NCBI GenBank assembly: GCA_025463965.1 | Contig: JAODBN010000366.1 | Location: forward strand, 1 to 9,317 | DNA from: Acidimicrobiaceae bacterium | Lineage (GTDB): Bacteria > Actinomycetota > Acidimicrobiia > Acidimicrobiales > Bog-793 | Direction of reading: 5' to 3' | Length of the DNA: 9,317 nucleotides | In this document: one piece after another, positions 1 to 5,423 of the stretch | How positions within the stretch are numbered: position 1 is the first letter of the stretch | Layout: each line of letters begins with the position of its first letter | Notes under the pieces: generated by a model | What the model saw: only the letters and a program-made list of their open reading frames with translations | Told to the model about the DNA's origin: nothing | The model's database searches: none | Translations under genes and position numbers: made by a program

Positions 1-201
1 CTGACGAAGGACGGTCGTGTAGTTCACGAACGTGAAGTGGCTCGGCCAGAACTGTGGCGGTGTCTGCAACGCCGCCACGGGGGTCTTGAGCGATGTCAGC
101 ACGAGGTAGAGGAACGGAAAGCCGTAGGCGATGACGGCAACTGCGAGCAATCCCCACAGGACCGTCCGCTTGAACCTGGCGATCCGCCGTCCTCGGCTCA
201 C
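1..201 (-). CDS. Carbohydrate ABC transporter permease, MalG type (N-terminal 67 residues; gene runs off the left edge)
   Basis: This is the second inner-membrane subunit of the sugar importer encoded by the two genes upstream of it. Seen: reading from 201, the frame opens with GTG and gives MSRGRRIARF, then a hydrophobic segment at about residues 14-36 (LWGLLAVAVIAYGFPFLYLV) ending in LTSLKTP. A periplasm-facing stretch with PPQFWP and FTFVNYTTVL follows. An N-terminal TM1, then TSLKTP, then a P-rich loop and NY..VL, is the standard start of MalG-type (COG0395) permeases. The GTG overlaps the TGA of the MalF gene as GTGA, a 4-nt overlap that implies translational coupling and the same operon. 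The remaining TM helices and the EAA loop that docks the ATPase lie outside the window, so functionality cannot be judged. The short length is due only to the window edge. Confidence 0.88.
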   Translation of the reverse strand, partial: MSRGRRIARFKRTVLWGLLAVAVIAYGFPFLYLVLTSLKTPVAALQTPPQFWPSHFTFVNYTTVLRQ

Positions 202-1169
202 CGGGTCACCGCGCCCGGGCGCCAGATCGTCCTCAGGGCAATAGCGGCGACCACCATCATGGCCACCATGAAGAGCACGCTCGCCGCCGAAGCAAGACCG
301 GTATTCCCGTAGGTGATCATTGTGTTGTAGATGTCGAGGCTGAGAGTCGTCGACGCCGACTGCGGACCTCCGTTCGTCTCGATGAGGATCACCGCGAAGG
401 CTTGCACCGCGTCAACGAGTCGAATGACGACCACAACGGCGAGGACGGGTCGCAAGAGTGGCAACGTGATCCGCCAGAACGCCTGCCAGCTGTTGGCACC
501 GTCGATCCTCGCTGCCTCGTAGACGTCGGCGGGAAGCGCTTGCAGGCCGGCAAACAGGACGAGGGCGACGAACGAGGTCGTCAACCAGATGTCGGGAATG
601 GCAACCGAGATGAGTGCGATCGACGGATTACTCAACCAGAGAATCGACGAGGGGCTGTGGATCAGCCCGACCTGGTACAGCAGCTGGTTCAAGATGCCGA
701 GATTGGCCGCCAGAAGGTATTGCCAGAGCAGCCCGGCCACGAGCGGCGCGATGAGCAACGGGTACAGGAACAGGGTGCGAAGGAGCCTTGAGCGCTCGCC
801 AACCGCTCGGAAGAGGAGGGCCATCGCGAATCCGAGCACGATCTCGGTCGGCAAGACGAGGAGCGCGTACAGTCCCGTGCGGCCTGACGCGGCGCGGATG
901 TCACCCGAACGGAGAGCCGCCGAGTAGTTGCTGAGGCCCGAGAAGTGGCGGCCCCCGAGGAGCAAGCCGCCCGAGTACAGGCTGTTCTCGACAAGGCGGA
1001 CGAGCGGCCAGCCCACGAGTACGAGGAGCACGACCGCGGCGGGCGCCATGAGCGCAAGGGCGAACCGACGGTCCGCGCTTCCACGTCGCCTCGCTGCTCG
1101 CCGCGAGCCTCGGGCAGACGCGGGCGCGGCGGCTCGCGCCGCCGCGCCTTGCGTCTCTATGGTCTGCAA
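198..1169 (-). CDS. Carbohydrate ABC transporter permease, MalF type
   Basis: One of the two membrane-spanning subunits of a sugar ABC importer (COG1175 family), 323 residues, a normal length. Seen: an Ala/Arg-rich cytoplasmic tail (residues 1-35), TM1 at about 36-60 ending in LVENSLY, then hydrophobic segments near 100-120, 133-155, 183-210, 241-263 and 292-312. The EAA loop that contacts the ATPase spans 218-240 (EAARIDGANSWQAFWRITLP). The start is TTG, 30 nt after the TGA-TAA end of the binding-protein gene. No ATG or GTG exists in frame between that stop and Met41, and starting at Met41 would cut into TM1, so TTG is the best start. The Shine-Dalgarno match (GGACTGGAC) is weak, so coupling to the upstream gene is likely. 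Substrate cannot be read from the sequence; the neighbouring LacI regulator and binding protein say sugar. Confidence 0.93.
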   Translation of the reverse strand: MQTIETQGAAARAAAPASARGSRRAARRRGSADRRFALALMAPAAVVLLVLVGWPLVRLVENSLYSGGLLLGGRHFSGLSNYSAALRSGDIRAASGRTGLYALLVLPTEIVLGFAMALLFRAVGERSRLLRTLFLYPLLIAPLVAGLLWQYLLAANLGILNQLLYQVGLIHSPSSILWLSNPSIALISVAIPDIWLTTSFVALVLFAGLQALPADVYEAARIDGANSWQAFWRITLPLLRPVLAVVVVIRLVDAVQAFAVILIETNGGPQSASTTLSLDIYNTMITYGNTGLASAASVLFMVAMMVVAAIALRTIWRPGAVTR

Positions 1170-1199
1170 CTGTCCAGTCCGTCGCGTGCCGCTCGTTTA

Positions 1200-2528
1200 T
1201 CAGACGTATCCGACGATGGTCTCCACCTGGGTCTTCGCCGTCTTCAGGAGGGCGGGGAAGTTGGGGTTCGACCCGACAGACTTTTGGAGCATCGGCACCA
1301 GTACCGTGTTCACGATCTGTTGCCACACGGGAGTGAGCGGTCGCGTCTTCGTGTGCGGAGCGTTCAGCGTGGCAAGCATCGCCTTGTAGTTCTCGTAGCC
1401 CTTCTTGTTCTCGTACTGCTTGAACGTCGAGATACGGGCGGCGAGACCGAGGCCCGACTGTGCGCCGAGGCTCCCGTGGGCATAGGCGAAGTGCAGGAAC
1501 TCGAGCGCGAGCGCGGAGTTTGGGCTCTTCTTCGGAATTGAGAGGTAGAACGGCCCGGGGATGCCGGCGACGCCGGCAGTCCCGGCGATCATCGGCGCCA
1601 CCCCGACTTTCCCGTAGACACTCGAGCTCGTTGGGATCTGACGGTAGAGGTGGCCCCAGAAGCGGGTCATCGCGGTCTTGCCGTCGTAAAAGAGCGTCTG
1701 CGCCTGCGTCCAGCCTGCCTCCGCCGCGCCAGGGGGCGCGACGTGATACTGGTTGTTCAGACCGCTGTAGAACTCGAGTGCCGCAAGGTGTGCCGCATTG
1801 TCGATGATGACCTTGCCCTTCGAGTCGAGCACGACCCCCGGCGAGCCCGCCTGGAGCACCGTCGCGAGGTACTCGGTCTCGACGTCCGCCTTTACGTCGG
1901 TGCCGTACAACGAAGGTGAGCGGGTGAAGAACTGGGCCGCATCGCTGAACTGCTTCCAGGTCGTCGGCGGCGCGAGGTCGTAGCCGTACTTGCTCTTGAA
2001 GTTCTTCTGCTCGGTCGAGTTCTCGAACAGGTCCTTGCGGTAGTAGAGGATCTCGACGTTCGTCCACTGCGGTACGCCGTAGAACGTCCCTTTGTACTGC
2101 GCCTCCTGGACCGTCGCCGGAAAGAGATCGGCCTTGATGGCTGGCGTGAAGAACGAGTTGAGCGGGAGCAGCCCATTGGCGAACGTCGGGATCCAGATCG
2201 CGTCTCCCGCGATGACGTCGAAGGTGACGTTGCCGTTCGACAGTTCGCTGTAAATGCGGTTGTACAGCCCCTGGTAGGGAAGCTCGATCAGGTTGACGGA
2301 ATGCCCGGTCTGCTTCTTGAACAAGTTCGCGATTGATTGCAGCTCGAGGTGACCGCCCCCCTCGCAGACGACGTTGAGGCTCGTCCCGCTCGCAAGCGGC
2401 CGTCTCGTGGAGGCCGACGCCCCGGTGCCGAGCGCGAGGCCGGCGGCCCCGGCGGCAGCGGAGACCTGCATGAAGCGCCGCCGGCTGATCACCGGAGACT
2501 TGGTCGTTGGACCTTCGGATTGAACCAT
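1200..2528 (-). CDS. Tat-exported extracellular solute-binding protein, family 1 (carbohydrate)
   Basis: The sugar-capturing component of the ABC importer, working outside the cytoplasmic membrane; 442 residues, typical for COG1653/SBP family 1. Seen: a Tat signal at residues 15-20 (SRRRFM), a hydrophobic Ala-rich core (22-35), and a possible signal peptidase I site after ASA (37-39). Then comes LNVVCEGGGHLELQSIANLFKK at 51-72, the beta-strand/helix opening of the family. FDVIAGDAIWIPTFANG, YGVPQWTNVEILYYRKDLF and PTTWKQFSDAAQFF are also family hallmarks. No lipobox cysteine follows the signal core (Cys56 is in the mature domain), so lipid anchoring is not evident. The frame is open far upstream, but ATG 2528 is preceded by GAGGGGG at 5 nt spacing, and only this start puts the Tat motif near the N-terminus. 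The gene ends in tandem stops TGA-TAA and lies 73 bp after lacI. The substrate is unknown. Confidence 0.92.
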   Translation of the reverse strand: MVQSEGPTTKSPVISRRRFMQVSAAAGAAGLALGTGASASTRRPLASGTSLNVVCEGGGHLELQSIANLFKKQTGHSVNLIELPYQGLYNRIYSELSNGNVTFDVIAGDAIWIPTFANGLLPLNSFFTPAIKADLFPATVQEAQYKGTFYGVPQWTNVEILYYRKDLFENSTEQKNFKSKYGYDLAPPTTWKQFSDAAQFFTRSPSLYGTDVKADVETEYLATVLQAGSPGVVLDSKGKVIIDNAAHLAALEFYSGLNNQYHVAPPGAAEAGWTQAQTLFYDGKTAMTRFWGHLYRQIPTSSSVYGKVGVAPMIAGTAGVAGIPGPFYLSIPKKSPNSALALEFLHFAYAHGSLGAQSGLGLAARISTFKQYENKKGYENYKAMLATLNAPHTKTRPLTPVWQQIVNTVLVPMLQKSVGSNPNFPALLKTAKTQVETIVGYV

Positions 2529-2533
2529 GGTTT

Positions 2534-2540
2534 CCCCCTC
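2534..2540 (-). promoter_or_regulatory. Shine-Dalgarno of the solute-binding protein gene
   Basis: GAGGGGG on the minus strand, 5 nt before ATG 2528. It decides the start of the binding protein: an in-frame ATG 14 codons further upstream (near 2570) has no such purine tract and would bury the Tat motif behind a charged extension (SKRNDQPKEGE). Confidence 0.75.
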
Positions 2541-2601
2541 TTTTGGTTGGTCGTTTCGTTTCGACATCACTCGTCGAGCACTCGCCCGCCCCGTGCCGTA
2601 T

Positions 2602-3636
2602 TCAGGACGACGGGTGACCGCCGCCGCAGGAATCGCGCCAGCGCAGCTCAGGCGGGACGATGACGATCTCGGGCGGTGCATCGGGATCGTCGATCGCCCG
2701 GAAGAGCAGCTGGGCGGCACGGCGACCGATGGTCTCCGTCGGCTGAGCAGCGGCAGTGATCGTCGTCTCGAGAATCGAGAACAGCGGCAGGTCGTCGAAT
2801 CCGACGAGGGCAACGTCGCTCGGCATCCGTCGCCCGAGGCGGCGAAGGGCTTGGAGCACCCCCTGGGTGAGGATGCCGTTCGCGCAGAAAAATGCAGTCG
2901 GCGGCTCGTGCCGATCCGTCATCAGCTCGGTGGCCAAGCGGCACGCCAGCTCGATGGTGTGGTTTACGCCGATGGCGTCGCGCAACTTGCCTTCGGCTTC
3001 ATACAGCCGGGCCCCGCTGGTTTCGGAAATGATCGCCCGGCATGCCTCGAGGCGCTCCCGGCTCGGCGTTCCTTCGGTCGTCCCGGTGACAGCGGCGATA
3101 CGGCGGTGCCCGTGGGCGAGCAGGTCACCGACAAGAGCCCGAGCTCCTGCGATGTTGTCGACGAGCACGGCCGGCACGGGATCGCCGCTGATGCGGCGGT
3201 CGACGGCGACGGTCGGAATGCCGGCCTCGAAGAGTGGCGCGAGCGCCTCCGGATCCTCGGTAGAGGGTGCAACGATCACCCCGGCGACCCGCTCCTCGAT
3301 CAGCAGGTTGAGGTACATGCGTTCCCGCTCGAGGTCCTCATCGGTGTTGCACAAGAGGACAGGTCGGTCTTGCGCCGCGGCTTCGTCTTCGACAGCCCGG
3401 GCAATCGAAGCGAAGAAGGGCTGCTCGACGTCGGAAATCACGAGGCCGATCGTGTCGGAGCGGTTGCGGCGCAGCGTCCGAGCTGCCTGGTTGTGCCGAT
3501 AACCCAGGTCGATCGCTGCCCCACGGACGCGCTCGGCCAGCTCGGACCGCACGAAGCCGCTCCCGGCCAGGACCCTCGAGACCGTCGCCGTCGAGACGCC
3601 GCAGCGCTTAGCGATGTCTGCGTACGTCACCCCCAT
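2602..3636 (-). CDS. LacI/GalR-family transcriptional regulator
   Basis: A sugar-responsive DNA-binding repressor, 344 residues, the usual length. Seen: N-terminal helix-turn-helix at residues 3-23 (VTYADIAKRCGVSTATVSRV), wing/hinge region NQAARTLRR (49-57) in which Leu55 is the likely minor-groove intercalating residue, then a periplasmic-binding-protein-like effector domain from about 62 (TIGLVISDVEQPFFASIARA) to about 335. Typical ligand-side landmarks are VDN (159-161) and VGFDDLPL (278-285). It is the first gene of the importer operon: the binding protein begins 73 bp downstream on the same strand, and a perfect palindrome lies 22 bp upstream. It therefore very likely represses its own operon, with the imported sugar or a derivative as inducer (inference). 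ATG 3636 is used; GTG 3630 two codons later is the alternative, because the upstream GGGGG tract fits either start poorly. Confidence 0.95.
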   Translation of the reverse strand: MGVTYADIAKRCGVSTATVSRVLAGSGFVRSELAERVRGAAIDLGYRHNQAARTLRRNRSDTIGLVISDVEQPFFASIARAVEDEAAAQDRPVLLCNTDEDLERERMYLNLLIEERVAGVIVAPSTEDPEALAPLFEAGIPTVAVDRRISGDPVPAVLVDNIAGARALVGDLLAHGHRRIAAVTGTTEGTPSRERLEACRAIISETSGARLYEAEGKLRDAIGVNHTIELACRLATELMTDRHEPPTAFFCANGILTQGVLQALRRLGRRMPSDVALVGFDDLPLFSILETTITAAAQPTETIGRRAAQLLFRAIDDPDAPPEIVIVPPELRWRDSCGGGHPSS

Positions 3637-3658
3637 AGCCAGAGCCCCCGTCCGCGTC

Positions 3659-3680
3659 TAATCCATTACGTAATGGATTA
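3659..3680. promoter_or_regulatory. Perfect 22-bp palindromic operator, probably for the adjacent LacI regulator
   Basis: Half-site TAATCCATTAC (3659-3669) is followed with no spacer by its exact reverse complement (3670-3680), so the dyad is centred on a CG step. A perfect dyad of about 20 bp with a central CG is characteristic of LacI/GalR-family operators. It sits 22 bp upstream of the lacI-family ATG and just downstream of a predicted promoter, where bound repressor would block initiation or elongation. It is AT-rich within GC-rich DNA. I see no second copy in the window, including the 73-bp gap before the binding-protein gene, which suggests a single operon-level control point. Confidence 0.85.
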
Positions 3681-3696
3681 CATTGGCGGTATGGGA

Positions 3697-3725
3697 AGAG
3701 TAACTAGGAGCGCGCTCGGCGTCAA
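3697..3725 (-). promoter_or_regulatory. Candidate sigma70-type promoter of the lacI-importer operon
   Basis: On the minus strand TTGACG (3720-3725) is separated by 17 nt from TACTCT (3697-3702). The -35 matches consensus at 5 of 6 positions. The -10 matches at only 3 of 6, but these are the key T1, A2 and T6. Transcription would begin near 3690, which puts the palindrome at about +10 to +31. The promoter lies right after the stop of the ArdC-like gene. No hairpin terminator is visible between them, so read-through from that gene into lacI is possible. Confidence 0.45.
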
Positions 3726-3750
3726 TCCCCAGTAGAGAGGAAGGAGTAGC

Positions 3751-4566
3751 TCACGCCGCAGCCTCCTCGACGGCAGGCTCGACGGCCTGCAGGATGGTTG
3801 ACGCTGACTTCTGGATGCGCTCGCAGGATGCCCTAATCGCGGCGATCGCCTCCTCCCCGCCACCGGCCCAGGTTGCGACGTACCCAAAGGAGTAGTTGCC
3901 GGAGTCGAGCCCGAGCGCCTGACAGACGACGTATGCCGTGGACTCGGCCTCCAGCTCCGCGAGCGCCCTGCTGTCGAACTCCTCGTGGAGGAGGGCATGG
4001 GCGATCTCGTGAGCGAGCGTCTTCACCCGCTGTGCGGGGTCGTTCCGGCGCTCGACCCGAATGCGGTGCTCACTATGGGAGCAGTCGCCGTTCGTTGAGC
4101 CAGCGAACTCGTGGTCCTCGACGGTGAAGCCGATGGAGCACGCGACCCGAAGGAGCGCTGCGTAGTGCTCGCCAGGATCCTCGCCGTCCAGGCGGTTACA
4201 GATCGTTGGCAGCGCTTCACCGTCAGTCTGGGCGATGTCGAAAACCGGTACGAACTTGAAGCCTCGGATGACCCGCTCGGCCTCGCGTTCTTTGGCGTCA
4301 GGGCTCTTGTAGACCATCGGGGCGAGAATCCAGATGGCCTTCTCTCCCTTGCGAACGAAGCGGTTGAGCGTTCGCCAGGCGTTGAAGCCTGCAACCCGAG
4401 TGGCCTCGTGGCACTGGGCGGCGATGAGCAGCACGTTCCCGTAGCTGTAGCGGTAAAACCGGCTCTGGAGCTCGAGGTGGCGCTGCCACTCCTCTGACGA
4501 GGCGAGGTTACTGATGCCCTCCGTCAGTTTCTCGAGGAGTTCTGGGTGATCATTCTTGGCGTTCAT
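3751..4566 (-). CDS. ArdC-like antirestriction protein: ssDNA-binding domain plus ImmA/IrrE-type zinc metallopeptidase domain
   Basis: A 271-residue protein of the ArdC-like type. In plasmid ArdC the N-terminal domain binds single-stranded DNA and the protein shields incoming DNA from host restriction. Seen: the ArdC N-terminal (DUF1738-like) domain at about residues 8-115, with FYRYSYGNVLLIAAQ (37-51), GFNAWRTLNRFVRKGEKAIWILAP (60-83) and FKFVPVFDIAQTDG (103-116). The C-terminal peptidase domain carries TLAHEIAHALLHEE (183-196) with zinc ligands His186 and His190 and catalytic Glu187. ELEAESTAYVVCQALG (204-219) probably supplies the third ligand (Glu206 or Glu208). The catalytic residues look intact. 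ATG 4566 has GGAGGG 8 nt upstream; the frame stays open 31 codons further, but that stretch has no such site and looks like leader. The gene is isolated: no relaxase, integrase or transposase is visible nearby. It is slightly shorter than plasmid pSa ArdC (roughly 300 aa). The neighbours are carbohydrate genes, so transfer is likely. An unrelated regulatory-protease role (as for IrrE/ImmA) is the main alternative. Confidence 0.88.
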   Translation of the reverse strand: MNAKNDHPELLEKLTEGISNLASSEEWQRHLELQSRFYRYSYGNVLLIAAQCHEATRVAGFNAWRTLNRFVRKGEKAIWILAPMVYKSPDAKEREAERVIRGFKFVPVFDIAQTDGEALPTICNRLDGEDPGEHYAALLRVACSIGFTVEDHEFAGSTNGDCSHSEHRIRVERRNDPAQRVKTLAHEIAHALLHEEFDSRALAELEAESTAYVVCQALGLDSGNYSFGYVATWAGGGEEAIAAIRASCERIQKSASTILQAVEPAVEEAAA

Positions 4567-4574
4567 TGCTGAGT

Positions 4575-4580
4575 CCCTCC
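4575..4580 (-). promoter_or_regulatory. Shine-Dalgarno of the ArdC-like gene
   Basis: GGAGGG on the minus strand, 8 nt before ATG 4566. It fixes the start at MNAKND rather than at the in-frame ATG near 4659, which would require reading through the GC-rich hairpin. Confidence 0.7.
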
Positions 4581-4618
4581 ATTGGTGCTGATGCGATGCA
4601 CCCGGAGAAGCAGTCAAG

Positions 4619-4655
4619 AGCGCGCGGAACGCCGCGGAGCGCGGCTCCGCGCGCT
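4619..4655. repeat. Long GC-rich hairpin upstream of the ArdC-like gene
   Basis: The outer arm AGCGCGCGGA (4619-4628) pairs perfectly with TCCGCGCGCT (4646-4655). After a 2-nt bulge (AC), the inner arm GCCGCG (4631-4636) pairs with CGCGGC (4640-4645) around the loop GAG. That is 16 base pairs closing a 3-nt loop. An alternative fold, CGCGGAGC / GCTCCGCG (4633-4640 / 4644-4651), competes with it. Neither strand shows a T-run after the stem, so a classical intrinsic terminator is unlikely. It lies 53 bp upstream of ATG 4566. A TTGACT hexamer (minus strand, 4612-4617) directly abuts it, but I found no convincing -10 downstream. Possible roles are a protein-binding site, a transfer or replication-linked structure, or an mRNA leader element. 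Confidence 0.7.
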
Positions 4656-4902
4656 TCACGGCTTTCAGCTCGTAGACGCAGCTCTGCCAGGTGCCAACGA
4701 CGCAGAGGCCCCATGCGGGACGAGTGACCGCTCAGCCATACCGGGATACGAGATTGGCGGCCATGGAGGGATTACCCACCGTGATCCGATCTGGCAGGAA
4801 ACGCTACAGAGACCCTGTGACGCCGCGGCTCACGAGGGTCCGCTGGTATCGGCGAGCTCGCTACTCGAGCGGCCACTCCCCCGCCGCGGCAAGAATGGAC
4901 CC

Positions 4903-5244
4903 GTGACCACACGAATCTTTGAACTGCGCACCTACCACGGCGCCCCCGGGAAGCTTGAGGCCCTCCTGAGCCGCTTTCGCGACCACACCATGGGGCTGTT
5001 CGCCAGGCACGGCATTGGAGTGGTCGGCTTCTGGTCGACTCCCAACCCTGACGATCCCTCGACGGGCACCCTCGTCTACGTCTGTGCATACGACAGCCGG
5101 GCGGCGGCTGACGCCGCCTGGGCCGCCTTCCGAGACGATCCCGAATGGCAGTTGGCCAAGGCCGAGAGCGAGCGCGACGGCTCTCTCACGGTGAGCGTCG
5201 AATCGCTCTTCTTGGAGCCCACCGACTTTTCGCCGATCCGGTAG
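4903..5244 (+). CDS. NIPSNAP-family protein
   Basis: A small 113-residue protein of the NIPSNAP family (ferredoxin-like / dimeric alpha-beta barrel fold, usual length about 100-110 residues). Seen: the opening TTRIFELRTYHGAPGKLEAL (2-21) matches the family signature [ELRxY...G...L], followed by FRDHTMGLFARHGIGVVGFW (25-44), the central strand TLVYVCAYDS (56-65), and RAAADAAWAAFRDDPEWQLAKAESE (66-90), the helix with the D-P-x-W element. The start is GTG 4903 with only a weak purine tract (AAGAATGGA) upstream; no other start nearby in frame fits the family beginning. It is the only plus-strand gene here and converges on the mannonate dehydratase-like gene. The biochemical role of bacterial NIPSNAP proteins is unsettled. 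They often sit beside sugar or sugar-acid catabolic genes, as here, but a substrate cannot be named. Confidence 0.85.
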   Translation: MTTRIFELRTYHGAPGKLEALLSRFRDHTMGLFARHGIGVVGFWSTPNPDDPSTGTLVYVCAYDSRAAADAAWAAFRDDPEWQLAKAESERDGSLTVSVESLFLEPTDFSPIR

Positions 5245-5255
5245 GTACGGGACCT

Positions 5256-5313
5256 CCCTGTCCCTGTCCTGATGGCGCGATGCGCTGCTAGAGCCTCCAG
5301 TGCTGGGACAGGG
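5256..5313. repeat. Inverted repeat in the convergent intergenic region
   Basis: CCCTGTCCC (5256-5264) and GGGACAGGG (5305-5313) are perfect 9-bp arms separated by 40 nt. The loop contains smaller dyads (GCGC-GAT-GCGC at 5275-5285, CCAG-TG-CTGG at 5297-5306). The position, between the ends of the NIPSNAP gene (5244) and the mannonate dehydratase-like gene (5424), suits a bidirectional terminator. The long loop and lack of a T-run make that uncertain. The rest of 5245-5423 shows nothing recognisable. Confidence 0.4.
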
Positions 5314-5423
5314 CCGCGAACATGAGCCGTCTGACCAGCGCCAGGCGGAAGCGGGTAATGATCCAGGGCCCCCCTTCGTGGGAGCCGAGGAGCTCTGCGC
5401 TCCCAGCTTCGACACCGCTCAAG

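Larger units (their letters stand above)
4567..4902. other. Divergent intergenic region between the ArdC-like gene and the NIPSNAP gene
   Basis: 336 bp without a supportable gene. It holds the ArdC-like ribosome binding site, the hairpin at 4619-4655, and a small dyad GCTCG-N5-CGAGC at 4856-4870 that may be chance. The plus-strand frame that continues upstream from the NIPSNAP gene is open across much of it, but the translation has no family look and no good start. Both genes should have promoters here; I could not identify one convincingly. No tRNA or direct-repeat attachment site was seen. Confidence 0.6.

Noticed and set aside
901..2067. Minus-strand open frame of 388 codons overlapping the binding-protein and MalF genes in another frame
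   Set aside because: Arg/Pro-rich out-of-frame reading of two well-supported genes.
2565..2582. Short dyad CTCG-T-CGAG before the binding-protein gene, considered as a second operator
   Set aside because: Only 4-bp arms and no resemblance to the TAATCCATTAC half-site.
2527..3735. Plus-strand open frame of 402 codons opposite the LacI-family gene
   Set aside because: Low-complexity Arg/Gly/Asp translation lying wholly antisense to a clear LacI regulator and crossing its operator.
4619..4655. Intrinsic terminator
   Set aside because: The stem is strong, but neither strand has a T-run after it and no gene ends close by, so it is reported as a hairpin of unknown role.
4684..4797. Inverted 7-mers CTGCCAG / CTGGCAG considered as element ends
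   Set aside because: Seven matching bases about 100 nt apart are expected by chance; there is no transposase and no flanking duplication.
4582..4902. Upstream extension of the NIPSNAP frame to an earlier start
   Set aside because: It adds 107 residues without family similarity, runs through the ArdC-side ribosome binding region and the hairpin, and has no good ribosome binding site. The family begins right at the GTG 4903 start.
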